5,760 bases of DNA from Erysipelotrichaceae bacterium (lineage in GTDB: Bacteria; Bacillota_I; Bacilli_A; Erysipelotrichales; Erysipelotrichaceae). This document shows positions 1 through 5,488 of the stretch, in pieces. Position 1 is the first letter of the stretch; every line of letters starts with the position of its first letter. The DNA is taken from positions 1-5,760 of the forward strand of contig CAAEDX010000111.1 in the NCBI GenBank assembly GCA_900754715.1, read 5' to 3'. The position numbers and the translations under genes were made by a program. The notes under the pieces are model-generated. The model saw only the letters and a list, made by a program, of their open reading frames with translations, had not been told where the DNA came from and searched no databases.

Positions 1-77
1 CATCCTTTTGGTATCGCATGCATCGTTCAGCCCGCCTGATCACCATCTTGATAGTCGGGTCTAGAAAATGACTGACC
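1..77. other. Left-edge stretch with no assignable gene
   Basis: All three plus frames enter from the left edge and stop early (stops at 37-39, 62-64 and 69-71), so this could be the last few codons of a convergent plus-strand gene. On the minus strand an ATG at 44-46 opens a frame that leaves the window (MVIRRAER...), but no Shine-Dalgarno site precedes it. None of these short peptides is recognisable, and no tRNA or other RNA signature is seen. The neighbouring hairpin could serve a convergent gene here, but the sequence does not decide this. Confidence 0.3.
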
Positions 78-114
78 AAAAAAAAGGAAATCCCCCTGTT
101 AAAAAACAGGGGGA
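78..114 (-). terminator. Intrinsic terminator of the proBA operon
   Basis: Perfect arms CCCCCTGTT (92-100) and AACAGGGGG (105-113) enclose a 4-base loop, and one further T-A pair (91/114) extends the stem. On the minus strand the stem is followed by ATTTCC and then eight Ts (plus-strand A8 at 78-85). It lies about 37 bases past the proA stop. The plus-strand side has a weaker AAATTGTTTT tail, so termination may be bidirectional. A second small inverted repeat (GAGCT-GTC-AGCTC, 131-143) sits between it and proA. Confidence 0.85.
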
Positions 115-150
115 AATTGTTTTCGAAACAGAGCTGTCAGCTCCGCTTTT

Positions 151-1401
151 TTACTTTCTGATCGTTCCTTTGCCGTAGACTTGATATTTGTATGTCGTCA
201 GCTCCCGCAGACCCATCGGTCCCCGCGCATGGATCTTCTGGGTCGAGATCCCGATCTCGGCGCCAAAGCCAAATTCATTGCCATCGGAAAAGCGCGTGGA
301 GGCATTGGCATAGACGACAGCTGCGTCCACTCCGTTCATGAAGCGCTCGATCGCCTGCGGATCATTGCTGAGGATCGCGTCCGAATGCATCGTATGGTGC
401 GCATTGATGTGGTCGATGGCTTCTTGCAGCGAATCGACACAGTGAATGGAGATCTCATAATCAAGGTACTCTTTGCCATAATCCGCCTCAGTGGCAAGAA
501 TGAGGCTGTCGTCCATGGCGCAAATGGTCTCATCCGCATGGATCTTCACGCCGTTTTCCTTCAGCGCGGCAAGCAGGCCGGGCACCAGATCGAGCCGCTC
601 CCGATGGATGAGCAGGCTCTCACAGGCATTGCAGACACTGACGCGCTGACATTTGGCGTTGATGATCACCGGGATCACCTCATCCGCGTCCACGCTGCGG
701 TCCACATAGATGATGCAGTTGCCGCTGCCGGTCTCGATGAGCGGCACAGTGGCGTTCTTTACGCAGTGCTCGATCAGCCTTGCGCTGCCTCTGGGAATGA
801 GCAGGTCAAGACAGTCATTCATCTTCATGAAGTCATCTGCGGCCGCATGACTGGTATCCAGCACCAGAGCGATGCAGTCTTCATTCAGCCCACTGTCTTT
901 GAGCGCCTGCCGCATCAGCTCCACCAAGACGCGGTTGGTGCGGATCGTCTCACGGCTGCCACGCAGATAACAGACATTGCCGCTCTTGAGACAGAGCGCC
1001 GCGGCATCGACACAGACGTTGGGACGAGCCTCGAAGATGATGCCGATCACGCCGATGGGCACGCTCTTCTTCACAAAGTGCAGCTCGCCGCGGTCCCATT
1101 CCTCAAGCACGCGGCCGCATGGATCGGCCAAGGCCATGACTTCCCGCACACCGGCGCAGATACCTTCGATCCGCTGTTCATTCAGAGCCAGCCGGTCGAT
1201 AAAAGATGCGCTGCGGCCGGCCGCACGAGCCGCGGCGATGTCTTGCGCATTGGCTTGCAGGATCTGCTCACGCTCTGCCAGCAGCACATCCGCGATGCGG
1301 GCCAAGGCAGCGTCTTTGGCCGCGCTGCCGCACTGGGCCAGCGCATAGGCGGCCTGATGACAGCGCGCGCCTTGTTCATATAATTCACTCAGTTCACTCA
1401 T
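151..1401 (-). CDS. proA: Glutamate-5-semialdehyde dehydrogenase (gamma-glutamyl phosphate reductase)
   Basis: This is the second enzyme of proline synthesis: cytosolic, NADPH-dependent reduction of gamma-glutamyl phosphate to glutamate-5-semialdehyde, which cyclises to pyrroline-5-carboxylate. The 416-residue product is the usual ProA length and belongs to the aldehyde dehydrogenase superfamily. Visible motifs are EARPNV (124-129), LRGSRE (146-151), ETGSGNC (223-229), the catalytic-cysteine segment QRVSVCNA with Cys257, and the C-terminal ARGPMGLREL (392-401). The start is MSELSELY at 1399-1401, because AAAGGAGGG lies 6 bases upstream. A further in-frame ATG at 1437 lies inside proB and has no such site. 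The ATG overlaps the proB stop as ATGA, so the two genes are translationally coupled. All motifs are intact and the enzyme is probably active. No proC, which would complete the pathway, is in the window. Confidence 0.97.
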   Translation of the reverse strand: MSELSELYEQGARCHQAAYALAQCGSAAKDAALARIADVLLAEREQILQANAQDIAAARAAGRSASFIDRLALNEQRIEGICAGVREVMALADPCGRVLEEWDRGELHFVKKSVPIGVIGIIFEARPNVCVDAAALCLKSGNVCYLRGSRETIRTNRVLVELMRQALKDSGLNEDCIALVLDTSHAAADDFMKMNDCLDLLIPRGSARLIEHCVKNATVPLIETGSGNCIIYVDRSVDADEVIPVIINAKCQRVSVCNACESLLIHRERLDLVPGLLAALKENGVKIHADETICAMDDSLILATEADYGKEYLDYEISIHCVDSLQEAIDHINAHHTMHSDAILSNDPQAIERFMNGVDAAVVYANASTRFSDGNEFGFGAEIGISTQKIHARGPMGLRELTTYKYQVYGKGTIRK

Positions 1402-2180
1402 CTGGTTCCCTCCTTTGCCAGAAACAGCGTTCCACATGGTCTTCCTTCGAGGATATCGTAAAGGATGCGCGGATCATCACCGCTGGCGATGACCATGTCG
1501 CAGCCCGCATCAGTGGCGATGCGTCCGGCCTGCAGCTTCGTGATCATGCCCCCGGTGCCCAGCTCACTGCCGCTGTCTCCAGCCATGCCCATGATCTCTT
1601 CACTGATCTCATGGACGACATCGAGCTTCTTGGCCGTTGGATCATCGGCAGGATTGCGTTCGTACAGCCCTTCCACATCGCTGAGCAAGATCAGCAGGTC
1701 CGCGCTGATCAGACGGGCCGTGATTGCGCTCAGAGTATCATTGTCGCCATAGACGATCTCATCCGTAGCCACGCTGTCGTTCTCATTGATGATCGGGATG
1801 CTGCGATATTCAAGCAAGGTTTCGATCGTGCCGCGCACGTTGCGCCGCAGCACATCATCATCGATGACTTCTTTGGTGATCAGCAGCTGCGCGACACTGC
1901 AGGAGTACTGAGAAAACATCTTGTCATAGATGTACATCAGCTCACACTGTCCGATCGCGGCCAGCGCCTGTTTTTCCTCCAGCGTCTGCGGTCGCTCCCG
2001 ATGCATCTTGCCGCGTCCCGCGGCGATGGCGCCGCTGCTCACGAGCAGCACTTCATGTCCTGCGTTGCGCAGGTCACTGAGCACCCGGGCAAGCTCATCC
2101 AGCTTGCGCAGATTCAGCAGACCGCTCGCGTGCGTGATCGTCGAGCTGCCCACCTTGATTACGATTCTTCTTTTTTCCAT
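1398..2180 (-). CDS. proB: Glutamate 5-kinase, short form without PUA domain
   Basis: This enzyme phosphorylates L-glutamate with ATP to gamma-glutamyl phosphate, the committed step of proline synthesis, and passes the labile product to ProA. The 260-residue product is one amino-acid-kinase fold. Visible motifs are KVGSS (9-13), VSSGAI (47-52), INENDSV (131-137), YGDNDTLSA (144-152), SDVEGLY (167-173) and GTGGM (208-212). It ends right after this domain, so the PUA domain of the roughly 367-residue E. coli form is absent. PUA-less forms are known in Firmicutes, so this need not be truncation. The start is MEKRRIVIKVG at 2178-2180, which follows AGGTG with a 6-base spacing and a promoter just upstream. 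A longer reading from 2231 would begin upstream of that promoter. The gene overlaps proA by four bases (ATGA). Confidence 0.96.
   Translation of the reverse strand: MEKRRIVIKVGSSTITHASGLLNLRKLDELARVLSDLRNAGHEVLLVSSGAIAAGRGKMHRERPQTLEEKQALAAIGQCELMYIYDKMFSQYSCSVAQLLITKEVIDDDVLRRNVRGTIETLLEYRSIPIINENDSVATDEIVYGDNDTLSAITARLISADLLILLSDVEGLYERNPADDPTAKKLDVVHEISEEIMGMAGDSGSELGTGGMITKLQAGRIATDAGCDMVIASGDDPRILYDILEGRPCGTLFLAKEGTR
1408..1416 (-). promoter_or_regulatory. Shine-Dalgarno site fixing the proA start
   Basis: On the minus strand AAAGGAGGG lies six bases before the ATG at 1401, inside the last codons of proB. It is the strongest ribosome binding site of the operon. It selects the ATGA-overlap start over the in-frame ATG at 1437 and suggests ProA is made at least as efficiently as ProB. 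Confidence 0.85.
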
Positions 2181-2198
2181 GTCCTTCACCTGTGTCTC

Positions 2199-2227
2199 AT
2201 TATATCCCATCCGGCCTTTAAACACAA
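2199..2227 (-). promoter_or_regulatory. Probable sigma-A promoter of proBA
   Basis: On the minus strand, TTGTGT (2222-2227) lies 17 bases from a perfect TATAAT (2199-2204). Transcription would begin near 2192, giving a leader of only about 12 bases before proB. That leaves no room for a T-box or other long leader. The -35 box lies within the T-rich tail of the upstream terminator. Confidence 0.7.
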
Positions 2228-2259
2228 ACAAAGAAGGCCCTGCACCATCTTCAGGACCT
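2221..2259 (-). terminator. Terminator of the CDF exporter gene, abutting its stop codon
   Basis: On the minus strand AGGTCCTG (2252-2259) pairs with CAGGGCCT (2235-2242) over a 9-base loop, an 8-bp stem with one G-T pair. The tail TCTTTGTTTGTGTTT follows. The stem starts on the last-read minus-strand base set of the exporter stop codon (TGA at 2259-2261), and the tail overlaps the proBA -35 box. Confidence 0.7.
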
Positions 2260-3446
2260 CAGTCATCTTCTCGTTTTTCCTCGCTCGTATATGCGCGGTC
2301 AAAGGTGATCACCGCATAGCAGTCGCTTCGCTGCGCGTGGATCCCATCGGTGATGCGCTTCATGAGCGTTTCATCATCGTCAGGAAAATCAAAGGGCACC
2401 ACGACATCAAAGATGAGGTTGGTATGAGTCGTGCCAGGCACTACCCGGAAGTCATGGAAAGACAGCGTGGGATCGATCTGCTTCAGCACGCCTCTGACCA
2501 TCTCCCGCAGCTTGTTGGTCAGCTCATCATCAGTGCGGATCGGATCCATGTGCACTACGGTCTCGATGCCCATCTCTTCCTTGATCTCCTTTTCGATGTT
2601 GTCGATCATATCGTGGCTCTCAAAGATATCCCGGCGGTAATCGACTTCCACATGCACGCTGACAAAGAGCCGGTTAGGCCCATAATCATGCACGATGAGA
2701 TCATGCACACCCAGCACCCCGTCATATTTTCGGATACGGCTGATGATCTCCTTGACGATGGCCGGATCAGGCGCCTTGCCCAGCAGCTCATCCAGAGCGC
2801 TGCGGATCAGCGATACGCCCGTGAACAAGATGAAGACCGCGACCAATACGCCCATATAGCCATCCAGATTGAAATGAATAAGCGGCGAGATGACCGTGGA
2901 AAGCAGCACTCCGGCAGTGCCCAGCACATCCGAAAGCGAATCCGCTGCTGTCGCTTCCATCACCGAAGAATGGATCAGCTTGCCATAATGCCGATTATAC
3001 GCATACATCCAAAGCTTCACCAGGATCGAAGCGATCAGCACGATGACCGCGGTCCAGGAAAAAAACACATCCTGCGGCGAGATGATCTTGGTCACGCTTT
3101 CCCGTGCCAGCTCCACGCCCAGAAACAAGATCAGCACCGCGACCAGCAGTGAAGCCAGACATTCATAGCGCGCATGGCCGAACGGATGCTTGGCATCTGC
3201 CGGCTTGCCTGCCAAATGAAAGCTTACCAGCGAAACGATCGAACTGCCCGCATCCGACAAGTTGTTTACCGCATCTGCCGTAATGGAAATGCTATGGGCG
3301 ATCGTCCCCGCCGCAAATTTAAACAGACATAATAACAGATTGGCGACGATGCCGGTCAGACTGGCCAGATTGCCATAGGCCTTGCGCACCTCATCTTTTT
3401 CCACCGCATCCGCGTTTTTCACAAACAACCGCACAAGCAGTCTCAT
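2259..3446 (-). CDS. Cation diffusion facilitator metal exporter with duplicated C-terminal domain
   Basis: This is a cytoplasmic-membrane antiporter that exports a divalent metal in exchange for protons. The 395-residue product starts with six predicted membrane segments (about 28-50, 53-78, 97-118, 127-148, 167-190, 194-216). The transport-site pairs are N61-x3-D65 in segment 2 (DAVNNLSD) and D169-x3-D173 in segment 5 (DSLSD), and HPFGH lies at 87-91. The Asn/Asp plus Asp/Asp arrangement recalls manganese-type CDFs more than the zinc exporter YiiP, but Mn, Fe and Zn all remain possible. A CDF cytosolic domain follows at about 225-303 (GVHDLIVHDYG; H248, D249, H253, H299, D301). A further 90 residues contain SFHDFRVV and look like a second, diverged copy. 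Many CDFs end near 300 residues. The start at 3446 fits GGGAG 5 bases upstream; the adjacent ATG at 3449 is the alternative. Confidence 0.93.
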   Translation of the reverse strand: MRLLVRLFVKNADAVEKDEVRKAYGNLASLTGIVANLLLCLFKFAAGTIAHSISITADAVNNLSDAGSSIVSLVSFHLAGKPADAKHPFGHARYECLASLLVAVLILFLGVELARESVTKIISPQDVFFSWTAVIVLIASILVKLWMYAYNRHYGKLIHSSVMEATAADSLSDVLGTAGVLLSTVISPLIHFNLDGYMGVLVAVFILFTGVSLIRSALDELLGKAPDPAIVKEIISRIRKYDGVLGVHDLIVHDYGPNRLFVSVHVEVDYRRDIFESHDMIDNIEKEIKEEMGIETVVHMDPIRTDDELTNKLREMVRGVLKQIDPTLSFHDFRVVPGTTHTNLIFDVVVPFDFPDDDETLMKRITDGIHAQRSDCYAVITFDRAYTSEEKREDD

Positions 3447-3477
3447 CATCGCTCCCAACCCCTTTGCTCGTCCTTTT

Positions 3478-3506
3478 AATCTATCACATTTCTGCGCAAA
3501 ACGCAA
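3478..3506 (-). promoter_or_regulatory. Probable promoter of the CDF exporter gene
   Basis: On the minus strand, TTGCGT (3501-3506) lies 17 bases from TAGATT (3478-3483), which is preceded by TG one base upstream (extended -10, TGATAGATT). The leader to the start codon would be roughly 25 bases and contains AAAGGGG and GGGAG. Confidence 0.55.
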
Positions 3507-3519
3507 AATCCGCTTGCGC
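3494..3519. repeat. Imperfectly spaced inverted repeat in the divergent promoter region
   Basis: GCGCAA (3494-3499) and TTGCGC (3514-3519) form an inverted repeat with a 14-base spacer. It spans the -35 box of the exporter promoter and lies just upstream of the plus-strand YlbJ-like gene. Its placement would suit an operator shared by the divergent genes, but six-base arms can arise by chance. Confidence 0.3.
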
Positions 3520-3546
3520 CATTCATAAGATGAAATGGTGATGTGC

Positions 3547-4425
3547 ATGCGGCGATATGAACTGCTTTTCCTGATGATCCTCCTCATCGGCATCCTGCTT
3601 TGCGGCGCGCAGGTGCACGAAAGCTGTCAGCGCGCGATGAGCCTGTGGTGGAACAACCTCATCCCAGGGATGCTGCTGCCGATGATCCTGATCCGCCTGA
3701 TCCAGGCCAGAGGCGGCTTCGACCATCTGAAGCTTGCCCTCTTCAACAAGCTGTTCAACATGGAGAACAACGGTTTTGCCTGCTTCATGTGCGCATTGCT
3801 GCTTGGCTTTCCCAATGGTGCGCTGTTCATCGATGAGCTGTACGAAAACGGCCAGATCAACAGTGAGGGTGCCAAACGCATGATCAAATGCTGCAGCTTT
3901 CCCACCACCGGCTTCGTCATCCTTTCTCTAGGCACAGCGCTGTATCGCTCTGCCAAGATCGGCTGGACGCTCTATGGCATTCAGATCCTCAGCGGACTCA
4001 TCTTGCTGGCCCTCACCAGAAAGACCAAGGTCAGTCCGGCAGCCCCCAGAAACAACATGCCCACATTCTTCCCCGCACTCACTGACGCCATTCTCAAAAG
4101 CGGACGCGCCATGTTCCTCATCGGCATCTATCTGATGATGTTCCTCTCCATCTTTCATCTCGTTCAGTGCATCCTGCCAGGTTCGCTCTCGCTCCCATTG
4201 CAGATCATCTCCGAATTCTCCAACGGCTGCATCATGCTCGCCCAAAGCAGCCTGCCGCTCAAATTACAGCTCACCTGCATCAGCGCGCTGCTTGGATTTG
4301 GCGGCCTCTGCGTACACATGCAAGTCCTCTCCTCATTACGCATCCACATCCCTTATCATCAGTTTCTGTGCTATCGCATCTGCCAAGCCATCATCGCAGC
4401 AACACTGACCTTCATCATGATTTGA
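3547..4425 (+). CDS. YlbJ/SpoVV-like sporulation-type integral membrane protein
   Basis: The product is a 292-residue polytopic membrane protein with about eight hydrophobic segments (near 5-22, 33-53, 76-92, 120-136, 138-157, 188-208, 243-262, 275-291). It follows the YlbJ pattern: an N-terminal WWNNLIPGMLLP block, GFPNGALFIDELYENGQI with a polar helix and GAKRMIKCCSFPTT (residues about 87-121), then EFSNGCIMLA and LLGFGGLCVHMQVLS (249-262) near the end. In B. subtilis YlbJ (SpoVV) takes part in dipicolinic-acid transport into the forespore. This copy is clearly shorter than the roughly 400-residue Bacillus protein, so the same role is only inferred. The start is chosen at 3547 because GGTGAT lies 6 bases ahead. 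ATGs at 3535 and 3541 have weaker sites. It is divergent from the CDF exporter. CATAAGAT at 3524-3531 resembles a sigma-E -10 box, without a convincing -35. Confidence 0.8.
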   Translation: MRRYELLFLMILLIGILLCGAQVHESCQRAMSLWWNNLIPGMLLPMILIRLIQARGGFDHLKLALFNKLFNMENNGFACFMCALLLGFPNGALFIDELYENGQINSEGAKRMIKCCSFPTTGFVILSLGTALYRSAKIGWTLYGIQILSGLILLALTRKTKVSPAAPRNNMPTFFPALTDAILKSGRAMFLIGIYLMMFLSIFHLVQCILPGSLSLPLQIISEFSNGCIMLAQSSLPLKLQLTCISALLGFGGLCVHMQVLSSLRIHIPYHQFLCYRICQAIIAATLTFIMI

Positions 4426-4443
4426 GAAAACCTGCCTTTGATC

Positions 4444-4494
4444 ATGGAAAACAAAAAGCTAACTACGCATCTTCCCATAGCTAGCTTTCTTTTC
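4444..4494. terminator. Bidirectional terminator between convergent genes
   Basis: Arms 4455-4465 and 4478-4488 pair as AAAGCTA/TAGCTTT, a single A-C mismatch, then CTA/TAG, around a 12-base loop. On the plus strand the stem runs into TTTCTTTTC (4486-4494), ending the YlbJ-like gene. On the minus strand it runs into TTTTTGTTTT (4448-4457), ending the gene whose stop is at 4514. Confidence 0.75.
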
Positions 4495-4513
4495 TATAAT
4501 CAATACAAATATA

Positions 4514-4927
4514 CTATGAACGATTGACATTGCTTGTCGTTTCTACCTGTCCTTTGTGATACCACGTAGTACTTCCATCACTGGATGTCGTAGTCCAATA
4601 TATTGTTTCGCCCAACTGGACATCAGAAAGAGTTGAAGTCAAATTCTGCCAACTTTGATCTCTAGTCATTAATACATCATAATCTTCTCCAAAGCCATCC
4701 TCTTCACGCATCGCAAACACCCCATGAGATATATCACGGATGACCTGGTTATCAGCATGTCCACAACCAGTTCCATCATCATAGGTACCATGATATAAAT
4801 GACTAATCGGATCTAAATGGTTATCCTTTCCCTGTCCATAATCACATGCAATATACCAGCATGCTGCCACATATTCATTCGTCGCAAATGTTTCCCCCGT
4901 CATCATCGGTCTTACATACTCTCTCAT
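4514..4927 (-). CDS. Hypothetical 137-residue protein with leader-like N-terminus
   Basis: No function can be assigned. The product has no signal peptide and no membrane segment. Residues 1-28 (MREYVRPMMTGETF, then NEYVAACW and a cysteine at 28) resemble, from memory only, the opening of other small Firmicutes proteins of unknown function: a Lys/Arg-Tyr-x-x-Pro start, an acidic residue, then NEYVAAC. Cysteines are at 23, 28 and 55, the last in GTGCGHADN (52-60). A His/Asp/Gly-rich middle (about 35-85) is followed by a Thr/Ser- and Trp-rich tail (about 106-125) that looks beta-stranded. AAGGGG lies 8 bases before the ATG. The gene follows the 60-residue gene by 35 bases and probably shares its transcript. 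Base composition is more AT-rich than the genes to the left, which may reflect transfer. A secreted, surface or modified-peptide role is speculative. Confidence 0.75.
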   Translation of the reverse strand: MREYVRPMMTGETFATNEYVAACWYIACDYGQGKDNHLDPISHLYHGTYDDGTGCGHADNQVIRDISHGVFAMREEDGFGEDYDVLMTRDQSWQNLTSTLSDVQLGETIYWTTTSSDGSTTWYHKGQVETTSNVNRS

Positions 4928-4962
4928 CTCAATAACCCCTTTCTTTGATTATGTTTGTGTGT

Positions 4963-5145
4963 TCACTGTATGCTGCTTTCTCTCACTTGGGTGTGAACCA
5001 GTTCAGGCTGCAGCGAGATAGACGTACAGTTTTCGTGATACAGCAATTCAAGCATTTGTGCATCATTCATTTCAGGAAGGCGAATGGTCTCTTCACGTGT
5101 GCATTTCACATGTGTGGCGAACACACCTGAATACATTTTTTTCAT
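4963..5145 (-). CDS. Small hypothetical protein, 60 residues
   Basis: I do not recognise this protein. It begins MKKMYSGVFATHVKC, is soluble in character, has cysteines at 15 and 40, and contains a short acidic amphipathic stretch (PEMNDAQMLELLYHENC, 24-40) that is probably helical. There is no signal peptide or membrane segment. The start at 5143-5145 is set by AGGAGG only 4 bases upstream. The frame is open further upstream to 5322, but that part reads through the palindrome and AT-rich spacer and is unlikely to be coding. It is the first gene of a probable two-gene unit with the 137-residue protein, so a partner or immunity-like role is conceivable but unsupported. Confidence 0.65.
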   Translation of the reverse strand: MKKMYSGVFATHVKCTREETIRLPEMNDAQMLELLYHENCTSISLQPELVHTQVRESSIQ

Positions 5146-5149
5146 ATGG

Positions 5150-5155
5150 CCTCCT
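5150..5155 (-). promoter_or_regulatory. Shine-Dalgarno site deciding the 60-residue gene start
   Basis: On the minus strand a consensus AGGAGG lies 4 bases before the ATG at 5145. It is the main support for this short gene being real and for rejecting the longer upstream frame. I found no convincing -35/-10 pair for this gene in 5156-5340 on the minus strand. Confidence 0.7.
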
Positions 5156-5175
5156 CTCCGTCTCTGATGTGCTTG

Positions 5176-5191
5176 AAGGTACACCTTTGCG
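5176..5191 (+). repeat. 16-base element, copy 1 (inverted partner at 5298-5313)
   Basis: AAGGTACACCTTTGCG here is the exact reverse complement of 5298-5313. Each copy has its own near-palindromic core AAGGT-NN-ACCTT. This copy ends two bases before a plausible plus-strand -35 box and lies about 30 bases upstream of the 60-residue minus-strand gene, so it could be an operator for either direction. Alternatively the two copies are the ends of a 138-bp miniature element, but no target duplication is obvious. Confidence 0.6.
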
Positions 5192-5193
5192 AA

Positions 5194-5222
5194 TGGACAA
5201 AATGAGGATATTGTGATAAGAT
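5194..5222 (+). promoter_or_regulatory. Candidate plus-strand promoter in the small-gene intergenic region
   Basis: TGGACA (5194-5199, five of six consensus bases) is separated by 17 bases from TAAGAT (5217-5222), which is preceded by TG (5214-5215) as an extended -10. Transcription would start near 5229 and run toward the hairpin at 5293-5322, and with readthrough toward the gene at 5489. Confidence 0.5.
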
Positions 5223-5228
5223 AAATGT

Positions 5229-5328
5229 GTTTAAAAAGAGCGAAATGAATATGATTTTCACTGCTTTGAAAGAAGATGTAAATCAAAATGATGTGTACGC
5301 AAAGGTGTACCTTTGCGTACACTTTTTT
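5229..5328 (+). ncRNA. Candidate short terminated transcript (small RNA or leader)
   Basis: The interval runs from the start site inferred from the promoter at 5194-5222 to the end of the T-tract after the hairpin. It is AT-rich, about 100 bases long, and matches no RNA family I know. It may be an independent small RNA or an attenuated leader of the gene starting at 5489. An ATG at 5245 opens a frame through the hairpin, but it has only a weak ribosome site. Existence is inferred from signals alone. Confidence 0.25.
5293..5328 (+). terminator. Perfect 13-bp hairpin with T6 tail, containing copy 2 of the 16-base element
   Basis: GTGTACGCAAAGG (5293-5305) and CCTTTGCGTACAC (5310-5322) are perfectly complementary around the loop TGTA, and TTTTTT follows at 5323-5328. 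In form it is a plus-strand intrinsic terminator, yet no protein gene lies upstream on that strand. Positions 5298-5313 are the inverted copy of 5176-5191, so the palindrome may instead or also be a protein-binding site. On the minus strand no T-run follows directly. Confidence 0.65.
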
Positions 5329-5439
5329 GTCATTTTAGACAATAAGTATTCGCTGGCTAAGATATATCGCAATCTATTTCAAACGCAGTCATTATTGATC
5401 TATTCAATCTCATTACAAATATCAACTTTCTGCATATTC

Positions 5440-5448
5440 TGATAAAAT
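5440..5448 (+). promoter_or_regulatory. Extended -10 promoter element ahead of the right-edge gene
   Basis: TGATAAAAT at 5440-5448 is a near-consensus extended -10. No good -35 lies 16-18 bases upstream, which extended -10 promoters can tolerate. The leader to the ATG at 5489 would be about 35 bases. This offers a start independent of the hairpin upstream. Confidence 0.45.
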
Positions 5449-5488
5449 GAATCGCGATAGCAATCAAAATACTTGAAAGGAGAAAATG

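Noticed and set aside
1..77. A tRNA or structured RNA at the left edge
   Set aside because: There is no T-loop, anticodon-stem or CCA pattern, and only weak short complementarity.
181..1383. A 400-codon plus-strand frame opposite proA
   Set aside because: It is fully antisense to a gene with all catalytic motifs, and its product has no recognisable features. It is treated as a shadow frame.
1206..3152. A 648-codon open frame on the plus strand, antisense to proA, proB and the exporter
   Set aside because: It lies opposite three convincing genes and crosses their intergenic space. Its product is rich in His, Arg, Asp and Gln without any domain, and no ribosome site precedes it. It is a by-product of codon bias in the minus-strand genes.
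3447..3593. N-terminal extension of the CDF exporter starting at 3593
   Set aside because: It would overlap the divergent YlbJ-like gene and include the probable promoter. The added residues are basic and unlike CDF N-termini. The start near 3446 has a ribosome site.
4963..5322. Longer 119-residue version of the 60-residue protein
   Set aside because: The extra N-terminal part reads through the palindrome and AT-rich spacer, and no ribosome site precedes it, whereas AGGAGG lies just before 5145.
5293..5322. A CRISPR repeat or part of an array
   Set aside because: There is only one full palindrome and one inverted half-copy, with no regular spacers and no cas gene.
5227..5442. A 71-codon plus-strand frame through the hairpin (also readable from an ATG at 5245)
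   Set aside because: The hairpin and AT-rich spacer give hydrophobic codons by chance. The ribosome site is weak, and a terminator-like hairpin lies inside the frame. A leader peptide is not excluded, but it is unsupported.
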